DNA from: Alteriqipengyuania abyssalis
GTDB lineage: Bacteria > Pseudomonadota > Alphaproteobacteria > Sphingomonadales > Sphingomonadaceae
DNA: 64,000 nt
Direction of reading: 5' to 3'
NCBI RefSeq assembly: GCF_019857185.1
Contig: NZ_JAHWXP010000001.1
Location: 310,001-374,000, forward strand
A program made the translations under genes and the position numbers. Under the pieces are notes generated by a model. That model searched no databases and was not told the origin of the DNA. It was given only the letters and a program-made list of their open reading frames with translations. Positions 55,983 to 64,000 of this stretch are shown here, piece by piece; within the stretch, counting starts at the first letter, position 1, and each line of letters starts with the position of its first letter.

Positions 55983-56723
55983 ATGAACGATACGCAGACC
56001 CCCTTCATCCGCATCGGTACTCCCCAGCGCGGCGGCATCATCGCCGTCGCCGACCATGCGGGCGATGCCGTGCCCGACGAGATCGAGCTGGGCATCCCGG
56101 CAGAGCTGATGGAGCAGCATATCGCGGTCGATATCGGCACTGCGGGTATTGCCGAGCGGCTGGCGCGCAAGCACGGCATCGCGGCGCAGATCGCGCAGGT
56201 CAGCCGGCTGGTGATCGACCTGCACCGTAACGAGGGCGACGATGCGCTGGTCGTCACCAGCAGCGACGGTCACACCATCCCCGGCAATATCGGCGCGGAT
56301 ATCGAGCGGCGCACCGCGCTCTATCACCGGCCCTATCACGAAGCCTTCGCGCAGATGGTCGCCGAGGCGCAGCCATCGCTGATCCTCGCGATTCACAGCT
56401 TCACCCCGGTGATGGGCTCGACCGGGGAGCAGCGCCCGTGGGATGTCGGCCTGCTGTACAATCAGGACGATTCCGCCGCGCGGATCGCGATCGACGCGTT
56501 TGCCGCGATGGGCTTCACCGTGGGCGATAACGAGCCCTATTCGGGCAAGCAGCTCAATGCGACGATGGACCGCCATGCCGAGGCAAACGGCATCCCCTAC
56601 CTGACCATCGAGGTCCGGCAGGATCTTATCGGGCGCAAGAGCCACCAGGCGGTGTGGGCGGACCGGATCGCGCAGGTCGCGCAGGAAGTGCTCGCCGCGC
56701 TCGCCAGCCGGACGGCAGAGTAA
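55983..56723 (+). CDS. N-formylglutamate amidohydrolase-like protein
   Basis: The 246-residue protein has the HutG-like zinc pattern: VADHAGDAVP near the start, LVIDLHRNEGD, LAIHSFTPVM and a C-terminal LTIEVRQD. The metal ligands are probably His and Glu/Asp in these segments. It should hydrolyse N-formylglutamate, the last step of one histidine-degradation route, but no other hut genes are nearby; a role on another N-formyl amide is possible. Confidence 0.88.
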   Translation: MNDTQTPFIRIGTPQRGGIIAVADHAGDAVPDEIELGIPAELMEQHIAVDIGTAGIAERLARKHGIAAQIAQVSRLVIDLHRNEGDDALVVTSSDGHTIPGNIGADIERRTALYHRPYHEAFAQMVAEAQPSLILAIHSFTPVMGSTGEQRPWDVGLLYNQDDSAARIAIDAFAAMGFTVGDNEPYSGKQLNATMDRHAEANGIPYLTIEVRQDLIGRKSHQAVWADRIAQVAQEVLAALASRTAE

Positions 56724-56787
56724 ACGCATTGCTTACCAATTGCGGGTAGGAATGGCGCTTCTCCGGGTCGCAGGAGACGATCGAAAG

Positions 56788-57198
56788 GTGAAGCGGATGC
56801 GGATCGCTGGTGCACTCGCCGTCGTCGGCCTGGCCTTCGCGGCAGTTGCCTGTGGTGGTGACGGGGCTGCGGTAGCCAACCCGGGTGACGATGGTACCGG
56901 CACGACCGATCCCACGCCTTCACCGAGCTCTTCCACCCGCACCACCATCGCCTGCGCCCCCAATGGCGCGCAGAGCTTCGATGCGACCTGTTCGGTCGAG
57001 CGGATCGAGGTGGAGGGTAAAATCCTGCTCACCGTGTTCCATCCCGACGGCGGATTTCGCCGGTTCGAGCAATTGCCCGACGGTTCCGGCCTCGCGGCGG
57101 TTGCAGGAGCGGACGCGGTGACGCAAACGCTGTCGGGTGACATCCTCGAAATATCCCTCGCCGGAAACCGATACCGTTTCCCCGCCACCACTAGGTGA
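56788..57198 (+). CDS. Lipoprotein-like protein of unknown function
   Basis: From GTG 56788 (an AGGAG site lies 11 nt upstream) the 136-residue product has a signal sequence with a candidate lipidated Cys (AAVACGG), a Pro/Ser/Thr linker with PTPSPSSSTRTT and a compact C-terminal domain with two cysteines (IACAP and ATCSV). It may be anchored in the outer membrane. Its stop codon lies three bases before the ATG 57201 region of the nnrDE gene. Confidence 0.65.
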   Translation: MKRMRIAGALAVVGLAFAAVACGGDGAAVANPGDDGTGTTDPTPSPSSSTRTTIACAPNGAQSFDATCSVERIEVEGKILLTVFHPDGGFRRFEQLPDGSGLAAVAGADAVTQTLSGDILEISLAGNRYRFPATTR

Positions 57199-57241
57199 GC
57201 ATGACGCGCACCGACGCGCGCAAATCCTGACGACCGACCAG

Positions 57242-58612
57242 ATGCGCGCTGCCGAGGCGGCGCTGTTCGATACGGGGGTGGAGGAATGGGCGCTGATGAG
57301 CCAGGCGGGCCACGGCGCAGCGCAATGGATCGCGCGGCTTGCGGCCGGCGGACCTGTCACCGTGCTGTGCGGGCCGGGCCATAATGGCGGGGACGGCTAT
57401 GTTGCGGCGGCTGCGCTCAAGGCGCGCGGGCTGACGGTGAGGGTGGTCGCGCCGATTTCTCCCCAGACCGATCTTGCCCGCCATGCCGCGAGCACGTTCG
57501 AAGGCGAGGTTCTGTCCGACGGCGAGGGATTGAAGGGGACGGTGTTCGTCGATGCGATGTTCGGCATCGGCCTGTCGCGCCCGCTCTCTCACGAGCATCG
57601 CGCGCTGATCCGCGATCTGCACGCCTCGCATGAGCGCGCGGTCGCGCTCGATGTGCCCAGCGGGGTGGATTGCGACACTGGCGATGTGGTCGGCGGAGAG
57701 GGCGATGATGTGCCCCACTATGCGCTGACGCTGGCGTTCGGCGCGTGGAAGCCCGCGCATTTCAGCGGCCCCGCACTGGCGACAATCGGCGCGGCGCGAC
57801 TGGTCGATATCGGCGTGCCCGATCGCGACGGGGAGATGCGCCTGTCTCTGCCCGAGCGAATCGCGCCGCCCGCGTTCGACGCGCACAAATACACCCGCGG
57901 CCTGGTCGCGGTGGTCGGCGGAGCGATGGCGGGCGCCAGCCTGATGGCGTCGCGTGCCGCCGCGCTGGCGGGCGCTGGCTACGTCAAATGGCTGAGCGAG
58001 CATGACCATCCCGGCCACCCGCCCGATCTGGTGAAGGACAATGCTCCGCTGGCCGACATGCTGGGGGACGAGAGGATCGGGGCCGTACTGATCGGGCCGG
58101 GGCTGGGGCGCGACGATACCGCGCGCGAGCGGCTTGAGGCGGCGGTGCGCAGCGGCCATCCGCTGGTGCTCGACGCCGATGCGCTGGTCCTGCTGACGCC
58201 CGAGATACTTGCCGCGGAGACCGATGCGCCGATCCTGCTGACCCCGCACGAGGGAGAACTGTCCCGCCTGTGCGATGCCTTCGACGTCGCGGGCGATACC
58301 AAGCGGGAGCGTGCGCTCGCGCTCTCGCAGGCGAGCGGCTGTGCCGTACTCGCCAAGGGCGCCGACACGTTGCTGGCATCGGGCGCAGACGTGCGCTTCT
58401 TCCCGCCCGCTTCGCGCTGGCTGTCGGTCGCGGGCAGCGGCGATGTGCTCGCCGGAATCTGCACCGCGCGCCTCGCCGCCACCGGAGATGCAATGCAGGC
58501 CGCGTGCGAGGCGGTCCACCTGCATGGCCGCGCGGCGCGCCATGCGGGCGCGGGCTTCACCGCCACGATGCTCGCCGAAGCCGTCCATCCCGCGCTGGAG
58601 GATATGCTGTGA
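57242..58612 (+). CDS. nnrD: Bifunctional NAD(P)H-hydrate repair enzyme NnrD/NnrE
   Basis: It repairs hydrated NAD(P)H. The N-terminal YjeF-N epimerase has CGPGHNGGDGY, and the C-terminal ADP-dependent dehydratase (carbohydrate-kinase-like) has GSGDVLAGICTARLAATGD. The family N-terminus ILTxxQMRAAE is encoded in this frame from about 57224, but no ATG/GTG start precedes it near the expected place. The clean start is ATG 57242 (456 aa), which loses about six residues; alternatively translation begins at ATG 57201 and a two-base slip in the CG repeat at 57215-57220 joins the frames. A GTG far upstream (57137) overlaps the lipoprotein gene. Confidence 0.85.
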   Translation: MRAAEAALFDTGVEEWALMSQAGHGAAQWIARLAAGGPVTVLCGPGHNGGDGYVAAAALKARGLTVRVVAPISPQTDLARHAASTFEGEVLSDGEGLKGTVFVDAMFGIGLSRPLSHEHRALIRDLHASHERAVALDVPSGVDCDTGDVVGGEGDDVPHYALTLAFGAWKPAHFSGPALATIGAARLVDIGVPDRDGEMRLSLPERIAPPAFDAHKYTRGLVAVVGGAMAGASLMASRAAALAGAGYVKWLSEHDHPGHPPDLVKDNAPLADMLGDERIGAVLIGPGLGRDDTARERLEAAVRSGHPLVLDADALVLLTPEILAAETDAPILLTPHEGELSRLCDAFDVAGDTKRERALALSQASGCAVLAKGADTLLASGADVRFFPPASRWLSVAGSGDVLAGICTARLAATGDAMQAACEAVHLHGRAARHAGAGFTATMLAEAVHPALEDML

Positions 58613-59811
58613 GCGAAGCCGTGGAACAGATCATCCGCATCGCCGCCAAGGGCGACGGCGTGACCGCGAGCGGTCGCCACGTGAAGGGCGCAGTGCCCGG
58701 CGACATGGTGGGCGCCGACGGGATCGTCGAGCGTGGCCCCCACCATATCGACCCGCCATGCCGCCACTTCCCGCGTTGCGGCGGGTGCGAATTGCAGCAG
58801 GCGGACGAGGCGGCGCTCGCCGAGTTCGTCAGCCAGCGGGTCGCGTTTGCGGCCGAATCGCAGGAGCTGGTGCCGGACACTCTCATCGCGCCGCATCTCT
58901 CGCCGCCGCGCAGTCGCAGGCGCGCGACATTGCATGCGCGGCGTGCGGGCAAGAAAGTGGTGATCGGCTTTCGCGAGCGTGGATCGCACCAGATCGTCGA
59001 CATGGTCGAATGCCACATCCTCGCGCCCGCATTGTTTGCGCTGGTCGATCCGCTGCGCGCTCTGCTCGCCCATTGGCCGGGCAAGCTGGCGGTCGATATT
59101 TCGCTGACGCTGGCGGATCAGGGCGTGACGGCGGAGATCCGGGGCATTTCGCCCGAAAATCTCGCCCAGACCGAAGCGCTGTCCGATTTCGCCCGCGAGC
59201 AGGGCCTCGCGCGCCTGTCGATCGACGACGGCTACGGTCCTGAGCCCATGTGGGAGCCCGAGCCGGTTACGGTCACGCTGGGCTGCGTGCCGGTCTCCCT
59301 GCCACACGGCGCGTTTCTCCAGCCGACCGCCGATGGCGAGGCCGCGCTGCTGACTGCCGCGAAGGAATGGTGCGGCGATGCCGCGACCATCGCAGACCTG
59401 TTTTCGGGGCTGGGCACCTTCGCCTTCGCGCTGGCCGGCCCGGCCAAGGTGCTGGCGGCGGAGGCAGACCGTGCGGCGCATCTCGCCTGTCAGGCGGCGG
59501 CACGCGCGTCGGGCAAACCGGTCCATTCGCTGCACCGCGACCTGTTCCGCGATCCGCTCACCGCTGACGAAATCTCCCGCTTCGACTGCGTGCTGCTCGA
59601 CCCGCCGCGTGCCGGCGCGCGCAATCAGGCGGACATGATTGCTCAGAGCAGCGTGGGGCGCGTGGTCTATATCAGCTGCAATCCGCAAAGCTGGGCGCGC
59701 GATGCGCGGCGGCTGGCGGATGGCGGCTTTCGCCTCGCAGAGCTGCGCCCGGTGGGCCAGTTCCGCTGGTCGACACATGTCGAACTGGCGAGCCTGTTCG
59801 TGCGGGATTAG
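58609..59811 (+). CDS. 23S rRNA/tRNA uracil-C5 methyltransferase (RumA/TrmA family)
   Basis: The 400-residue SAM enzyme has the N-terminal Fe-S cysteines CRHFPRCGGC with a fourth in MVECHIL, a SAM motif ADLFSGLGTFAFALAG, and the motif LLDPPRAGA. The C-terminal YISCNPQSWARD holds the catalytic cysteine and the acid/base. This resembles RlmD/RumA, which methylates 23S rRNA. The TRAM domain is short. GTG 58609 overlaps the upstream stop (GTGA), so the genes are coupled. Confidence 0.9.
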   Translation: MSEAVEQIIRIAAKGDGVTASGRHVKGAVPGDMVGADGIVERGPHHIDPPCRHFPRCGGCELQQADEAALAEFVSQRVAFAAESQELVPDTLIAPHLSPPRSRRRATLHARRAGKKVVIGFRERGSHQIVDMVECHILAPALFALVDPLRALLAHWPGKLAVDISLTLADQGVTAEIRGISPENLAQTEALSDFAREQGLARLSIDDGYGPEPMWEPEPVTVTLGCVPVSLPHGAFLQPTADGEAALLTAAKEWCGDAATIADLFSGLGTFAFALAGPAKVLAAEADRAAHLACQAAARASGKPVHSLHRDLFRDPLTADEISRFDCVLLDPPRAGARNQADMIAQSSVGRVVYISCNPQSWARDARRLADGGFRLAELRPVGQFRWSTHVELASLFVRD

Positions 59812-59828
59812 AGACAGCGCTGCCCGTC

Positions 59829-59926
59829 TTCTCCCCTCCCCGGCGGGGAGGGGTTGGGGGAGGGGGTGCCCAGCCATCGGCCGTGGTACAGCCCCACCAA
59901 GCCTCCCCCTCAGGGGGGAGGAGAAA
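59829..59926. repeat. Paired REP/BIME-like element
   Basis: Two hairpins form a roughly 100-bp unit between two convergent genes: CCCCTCCCC (59833-59841) with GGGGAGGGG (59845-59853), and CCTCCCCC (59902-59909) with GGGGGAGG (59914-59921). The outer ends TTCTCC...GGAGAA are inverted, which gives a MITE-like look. Confidence 0.7.
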
Positions 59927-59932
59927 TCAGGG

Positions 59933-60712
59933 CTAGCCCCGCAGCATGTCCACGATCTTCGTGTCGAGCCATTCGCGCGCGCGCGGCTCCACGAAGGCAT
60001 GGCTCGCGCCTTCGCAGCGCGCCACGCGGACATCGTCCTTGTCCCAGATCCCGTCGAACACCTGTGCGGTGCGGTCTGCACTGGCGAGCAGGATGCTCAC
60101 CGGCCCGTCGAACGTCTCCAGTCCCTTGCGCATCCGGCCTGCCAGATCGCTCGCCGCAGGGGCGGGGCGCGCGGCGCGGATCAGCCCGCCCGCCAGCTTG
60201 CGCAGGTTCACGCCGCCGCGCAGCAGGCGCGCGACTTCGGACGGATCGCCCAGCTTTTGCAGATAGCGCGCGCGGATCGCCTGCGGGGGCGGGGTATCGT
60301 CGTCCTCGTCCTCGATCGTCCAGGGATTGCTCAGCACCAGCGCATCGCAGCCCGCGCCGCCCGCCAGCATCAGCGCGCTCGCCGCATCGCAATTGCCATA
60401 GGCCACGATCCGCTTCACCTGTGGAGCGATCGCGCGAAACGCCTCGATCGCGGCGCGAATATCGGGTTCGGACTGGGTGAAGCCCAGGTTCTCGCCCTCG
60501 CTGTCGCCCACCCCGCGCCGGTCGTACCGGAACACGGGGAAGCCGCGCTTGGCGATGGTCTGCGCCAGCCGCGCCTGCCCGCGAAACGCGCCGCTGCGCA
60601 GCTCGTTGCCGCCGCTCACCAGCAGCAGGCCGGTGGTCAGCGGCGCGGTGTCGAGCGTGCCGGCGAGGGTCGATCCCTCGCAATTGAAGGTCAGGTGCAG
60701 GCGGCGGCTCAT
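59933..60712 (-). CDS. Exosortase-A-system-associated hydrolase 1
   Basis: The 259-residue alpha/beta hydrolase resembles hydrolase 1 of the exosortase A (PEP-CTERM) systems, with LLLVSGGNELRSGAFRGQ, FRYDRRGVGDSEG (with the family GDSxG-type segment), a YGNCDAASA nucleophile region (Cys instead of Ser is possible) and SHAF near the C-terminus. In the family it is part of exopolysaccharide/lipid modification loci. It overlaps hydrolase 2 (ATGA). Confidence 0.88.
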   Translation of the reverse strand: MSRRLHLTFNCEGSTLAGTLDTAPLTTGLLLVSGGNELRSGAFRGQARLAQTIAKRGFPVFRYDRRGVGDSEGENLGFTQSEPDIRAAIEAFRAIAPQVKRIVAYGNCDAASALMLAGGAGCDALVLSNPWTIEDEDDDTPPPQAIRARYLQKLGDPSEVARLLRGGVNLRKLAGGLIRAARPAPAASDLAGRMRKGLETFDGPVSILLASADRTAQVFDGIWDKDDVRVARCEGASHAFVEPRAREWLDTKIVDMLRG

Positions 60713-61410
60713 CGCACGTCCCTCATGGCGACCGAGATCGTCGCGGCGAGCGCGTCGGCCTGTGCCGCATCGAAGTCGGGTTCGGCGCGCAGCCACAGGG
60801 GCCGTCCGCCGAGCGTTTCGTGGTCGATCATGGTGACGCCGTCGCCGCGCGCAGGCACTTCGGCGCTCTCCAGCGTAGCGAACAGCGCGGGGCCGATCGA
60901 CCATCCGGCGAGTTGGACGCCTTCGCTGCGGCCCGTCGCCTCGATCTCCTCGCGCGTTTCGGGCGCGCCGGCCTCTTTGGTCGAGATGATCCGCGCGCGA
61001 ACCATCGCGCGCAGGATCTTCGGGCCGTCCTGCGGGGCATAATCCCACCCGGGCAATCCGGCAGGCCGCAGCAATGCGCCGCCGCGCACGCTCAGCACAT
61101 GAGTCGCGCCGAAATGCTCCGCCGCTGCGGCTGCGCCTGCGCGCCAGCCTTCCAGCGTCTGCTGCGCGAGCAGCGCGCGGCTTTCGTTGCAGCCGGGCAG
61201 GTCGGGCAGCACGCTGTCGATGCCCGCATCGTCGAGCCGGCGCATGATCTCCACGATCTGCCGGCGCAGCTTGTTCGCTTCCTCGAACAGCGGCGGGATG
61301 ACCAGCAGCCGGGCCTCGCGCGCGCGATTGAACACGAGCGCGGCTTCACTGCGCGTCTCACCGTCAGCGGCAGGACACGGCCATTCGACGAACTGGAATG
61401 GGGTGGTCAC
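60709..61410 (-). CDS. Exosortase-A-system-associated hydrolase 2
   Basis: The 233-residue partner of hydrolase 1 has the typical PPLFEEANKLRRQI stretch near the N-terminus and LPDLPGCNES. The usual nucleophile elbow appears as SVRGGALL, without a clear serine, so it may not be catalytic. It lies 12 bp after the acyl carrier protein stop and overlaps hydrolase 1 by 4 bp, so the two are co-translated. Confidence 0.88.
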   Translation of the reverse strand: MTTPFQFVEWPCPAADGETRSEAALVFNRAREARLLVIPPLFEEANKLRRQIVEIMRRLDDAGIDSVLPDLPGCNESRALLAQQTLEGWRAGAAAAAEHFGATHVLSVRGGALLRPAGLPGWDYAPQDGPKILRAMVRARIISTKEAGAPETREEIEATGRSEGVQLAGWSIGPALFATLESAEVPARGDGVTMIDHETLGGRPLWLRAEPDFDAAQADALAATISVAMRDVR

Positions 61411-61422
61411 GCCAGCAGCATG

Positions 61423-61728
61423 TCAGTTGCTGGCGGTCTTGGCCTCGGCAAGGGCGAGCAGCCCGCCATAGGTTTCCAGATGGTCGCCATCGACCTCGTC
61501 ATCCTCGATGATGATGTCGAAGCGGTCTTCCATCTCGGTCAGCAGGTCGGCGACCGCCTGGCTGTCGAGTTCGGGCAGATGGCCGAACAGGCCGCTATCG
61601 GGCGTCAGTTCGGCGGCGCGTTCGTCCGACAGGCCGAGTACGTCGCGCAGGATTGCGCGCAGGGTCTCGTCGATCTTGCTGCGGGCGGGCCCGGTCGGGT
61701 CCGCAGGCGCTGAAGTCTGGGCGGTCAT
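61423..61728 (-). CDS. Acyl carrier protein of the exosortase A cluster
   Basis: The 101-residue protein has the four-helix acyl-carrier layout with the 4'-phosphopantetheine attachment serine in ELDSQAV (Ser56). It should carry an acyl or aminoacyl group activated by the ligase at 62797. A Pro/Ser-rich N-terminus precedes the domain. It lies 35 bp after the FemAB-like gene. Confidence 0.9.
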   Translation of the reverse strand: MTAQTSAPADPTGPARSKIDETLRAILRDVLGLSDERAAELTPDSGLFGHLPELDSQAVADLLTEMEDRFDIIIEDDEVDGDHLETYGGLLALAEAKTASN

Positions 61729-61763
61729 AGATACCGTTAAGCTGCCGTAAAAGTCGCGGTTGC

Positions 61764-62732
61764 CTAGCGGGGGGTGTTGCCTCTTGCAAGGATCGCGCGC
61801 GCTGCGCGTTTTGCGAGCGGGGCCCAAGCGGCGGGCTGCGCCGGGTCCAGCGCATCGAGCAGGAAGCGCGGACGCACCTGTTCCATCCAGTCCGCCTTGT
61901 AGGAATCGGAGCCTGTGCCGAAGTCCACCAGCGTGACATTATTACGGTCGATCACATGTTCGAACAGCGCGGCCGACAGCGTGGTGCCGGGCGAAATCGG
62001 CTTGGCGCTTTCGAGATGGGCGAGCTTGTGGATGTAGGCGATACCGTTCTCCACGGTCCAGAACTGCGCCGCCACGGCCACGCCATCGGCGCGCGCAACA
62101 CCCAGCCTGATGCGCCCCGCCGCGCCTTCGTTCTGCGCGAAACGGCGCAGCAGATCGGGTTCGTCCTCGCTCGGCTTCCAGCTCTCGGCGTAGATTTTTT
62201 CGTAATCGGACCAGAGGTTTGCATCGAAATGCTCGACGATTTCGACCTCGACCTTCTTAGCCTTGCGCTTGAGCGTAGTGCGCAGGCGACCGGGGCGGCT
62301 CGCCCAGTATTCGGTGAAGCTGCGGCCCGCGACCGGGAGCACATGGTTCTCGTCACACTGGGTCAGCGAGACCAGCCAGCCGACCTTGCGGAATGCGGTG
62401 GCGAGGCGGGTGGCGGAGCCGTCTTCGTCGGGCAACGGCCAGAGCGTCACGCGCGGCGCCTCGCGCTTCAGATCGCGTGCCAGTGCCTCCAGCATCGCAT
62501 CGCCTGCCTCCCCGGTGGGCACCACCGGTCGCCAGGTGAAGGCGTACCAGTTGCGCAGCGCTTCGATACGTCCGTCGGTGCGGTTGAGCGCGATGGTTGC
62601 GTGGCTGCCGCCCGTCTCGACCCGCTTGAAAAAGGCTTGCGGGCGCGAATCGGCGAGCAGGGCGTACCACTCGGGCCGCTCGAACGGAGAGGGGCAGGCG
62701 CACCCACAGGCTTGCTGCGGTGTCGCTTGCAC
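61764..62732 (-). CDS. FemAB-like/GNAT-fold transferase of the exosortase cluster
   Basis: The 322-residue protein resembles the FemAB-related transferases of exosortase A clusters, with NWYAFTWRPV, SFTEYWASRPGRLRTTLKRKAKK, a catalytic-fold region (IRLGVARADGVAVAAQFWTVENG) and LVDFGTGSDSYKADWM near the end. The start GTG 62732 is decided by a perfect AAGGAGG ribosome site 8 nt upstream; ATGs further upstream overlap the divergent ligase. The N-terminus contains ACGCAC, two nearby cysteine pairs. Confidence 0.85.
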   Translation of the reverse strand: MQATPQQACGCACPSPFERPEWYALLADSRPQAFFKRVETGGSHATIALNRTDGRIEALRNWYAFTWRPVVPTGEAGDAMLEALARDLKREAPRVTLWPLPDEDGSATRLATAFRKVGWLVSLTQCDENHVLPVAGRSFTEYWASRPGRLRTTLKRKAKKVEVEIVEHFDANLWSDYEKIYAESWKPSEDEPDLLRRFAQNEGAAGRIRLGVARADGVAVAAQFWTVENGIAYIHKLAHLESAKPISPGTTLSAALFEHVIDRNNVTLVDFGTGSDSYKADWMEQVRPRFLLDALDPAQPAAWAPLAKRAARAILARGNTPR

Positions 62733-62796
62733 AATGGTAACCTCCTTGTGATAGCCACCTGTTTCCGCGTTCACGAGGCGTTGTACTCCTATCTCC

Positions 62797-64000
62797 ATGA
62801 CCCAGCCCGATCCGACCCCTTTCCCGATCGACCATGTTATCGAACACGGCGGTGATGCGGACCCGGCGCTGGCTCTGCGCGACGGCACCCTTAGCTATGC
62901 GGACTTAAGAACCCGTGTCGGTCGGTTGGCGGGTTGGCTGAAATCGCAGATTCCGGAAACGGGCGCGCGGATCGCGAGCTGGTCCGCCAAGGGCGAGCTG
63001 ACCTGCCTGCTGCCGCTGGCCGCGCCGCGTGCCGGGCTGGTCCACGTACCGATCAACCCGATGCTCAAGCGCGCGCAGGTGGCGCATATTCTGGCGGACA
63101 GCGGCGCTGCCATGCTGATCGGCACACCCGCGCGGCTTTCCACGCTGGAGCAGGGCGATCTGCCCGCGGGGTGCGCGCAGGTGGAGGAGAGCGCGGCGCT
63201 GGAGGCGGCGCAGGCCTGCGATCCGCTGCCCAAAACCGCCGCCGATCCGCAGACCATCGCCGCGATCCTCTATACCAGCGGGTCGACCGGCAAGCCCAAG
63301 GGCGTGGTGCTGAGCCATGCGAACCTGTGGCTGGGCGCGGTCAGCGTGGCGCATTACCTCAAGCTGCGCTGTGACGATGTGACGCTGGCGGTGCTGCCGC
63401 TGGCGTTCGACTACGGCCAGAACCAGCTGCTTTCGACGTGGCGCGCGGGTGGCTGTGTCGCTCCGCTCGACTACCTGATGCCGCGCGATGTGACCAAGGC
63501 GGTGGCGAAACATCGCGCCACAACGCTCGCCGCCGTGCCGCCGCTGTGGCGCCAGCTGGTCGAAGCGAAGTGGGAAGAGGGCGCTGGCAACAGCCTCAAA
63601 CGCCTGACCAATTCCGGCGGCGCGCTGACGCCCGATCTGATCGAAGCGATGCGCGCGACCTGGCCCGCTGCCGATATCTACCCGATGTACGGCCTGACCG
63701 AGGCGTTCCGTTCCACCTTCCTCGATCCCGATCTGGTCGCGACGCACCCCACCTCGATGGGCAAGGCCGTACCCTTTGCCGAGGTGCTGGTGGTGAACGA
63801 TGCGGGCGGCCCCGCCGCGCCGGGCGAAGAGGGCGAACTGGTCCATTGCGGGCCTTTGGTCGCACAAGGATATTGGCAGGACCCCGAGCGGACGGCGGAG
63901 CGATACAAGCCAGCCCCCGCGCATTCCGAATATGGCGGAATGGCCGTGTGGTCGGGCGACTATGTGAAGCGCGATGCGGATGGCCTGCTCTATTTCGTCG
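62797..64000 (+). CDS. Exosortase-A-system-associated acyl-CoA ligase (partial)
   Basis: An AMP-forming ligase reading from ATG 62797 to the right edge without a stop (401 codons). It shows an A3 P-loop YTSGSTGKPKG (about residue 158), the YGLTEAFRSTFLD A5 segment and GELVHCGPLVAQGYW. In these clusters the ligase activates a fatty or amino acid and loads the acyl carrier protein. Its C-terminal lysine domain lies outside the window. The start is about 65 bp from the divergent FemAB-like start. Confidence 0.9.
   Translation, partial: MTQPDPTPFPIDHVIEHGGDADPALALRDGTLSYADLRTRVGRLAGWLKSQIPETGARIASWSAKGELTCLLPLAAPRAGLVHVPINPMLKRAQVAHILADSGAAMLIGTPARLSTLEQGDLPAGCAQVEESAALEAAQACDPLPKTAADPQTIAAILYTSGSTGKPKGVVLSHANLWLGAVSVAHYLKLRCDDVTLAVLPLAFDYGQNQLLSTWRAGGCVAPLDYLMPRDVTKAVAKHRATTLAAVPPLWRQLVEAKWEEGAGNSLKRLTNSGGALTPDLIEAMRATWPAADIYPMYGLTEAFRSTFLDPDLVATHPTSMGKAVPFAEVLVVNDAGGPAAPGEEGELVHCGPLVAQGYWQDPERTAERYKPAPAHSEYGGMAVWSGDYVKRDADGLLYFV

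Overview
The window is a 64 kb, high-GC chromosomal segment that looks like a sphingomonad alphaproteobacterium, most likely of the Erythrobacteraceae. The family call is inference. It rests on a CrtZ carotenoid hydroxylase, a DUF1476 (F1-ATPase zeta-like) gene beside BolA and a CGFS glutaredoxin, a lineage-typical psp operon, an exosortase-A-associated acyl-activation cluster and many GTG/TTG starts. Most genes are housekeeping and closely packed with 1-8 nt ATGA/TGATG overlaps. I see no prophage, insertion sequence, CRISPR array or rRNA operon, and no gene-free stretch longer than about 300 bases.

Layout. 1-8.0 kb: the 3' end of a biotin-dependent carboxylase, a CsaA-like tRNA-binding protein, aroB-aroK on the minus strand, then a small membrane protein, a large secreted protein, xerD, accA and an M48 lipoprotein protease. 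8.1-13.2 kb: two Flp pilins, a MutT-type hydrolase, tRNA-Arg(ACG), a Nudix hydrolase, the DUF1476-bolA-grx Fe-S/redox group, a quinone oxidoreductase and a thioesterase. 13.2-16 kb: secreted proteins, crtZ (with a duplicated 3' end) and a TonB-like protein. 16-21.6 kb: the psp envelope-stress locus, with divergent pspF and an operon of pspA, pspB, pspC and six further small membrane proteins, then sufE and a lipoprotein. 21.7-30.3 kb: guaB, an rRNA methyltransferase, rppH, an HSL-type esterase and korAB. 30.3-40.6 kb: a PAP2 phosphatase, photolyase, cyclopropane synthase, serine hydrolase, PilZ, SDR, purF, lolC-lolD and small proteins. 40.6-46.6 kb: dnaE and an acyl-CoA ligase. 46.6-53.3 kb: a YbjN-like protein, a radical SAM gene with a perfect alphaproteobacterial LexA box, a cation antiporter, moaB, a soluble lytic transglycosylase and a degenerate uracil-DNA-glycosylase-like protein. 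53.3-59.8 kb: ETF-QO, ispE, an N-formylglutamate amidohydrolase, bifunctional nnrDE and an RNA methyltransferase. 59.9-64 kb: the exosortase-A-associated hydrolases, acyl carrier protein, FemAB-like transferase and acyl-CoA ligase; the ligase runs off the end.

Most interesting unit: the psp locus. A textbook sigma-54 promoter (20412-20429) faces away from pspF and drives a compact operon. A roughly 30-residue coiled-coil-like module (consensus around LERIVTD...EIEALR) recurs in PspB, in the tail of PspC, in four to five small single-TM proteins and, in part, in an unusual N-terminal extension of PspA. I read this as an expanded PspB-like membrane-stress system. Other sequence-visible oddities are a low-GC gene lying between two copies of the crtZ 3' end that differ only synonymously, a 28-bp dispersed inverted repeat followed by two palindromes, a possible CG-repeat frameshift at the 5' end of nnrDE, and REP-like hairpin pairs.
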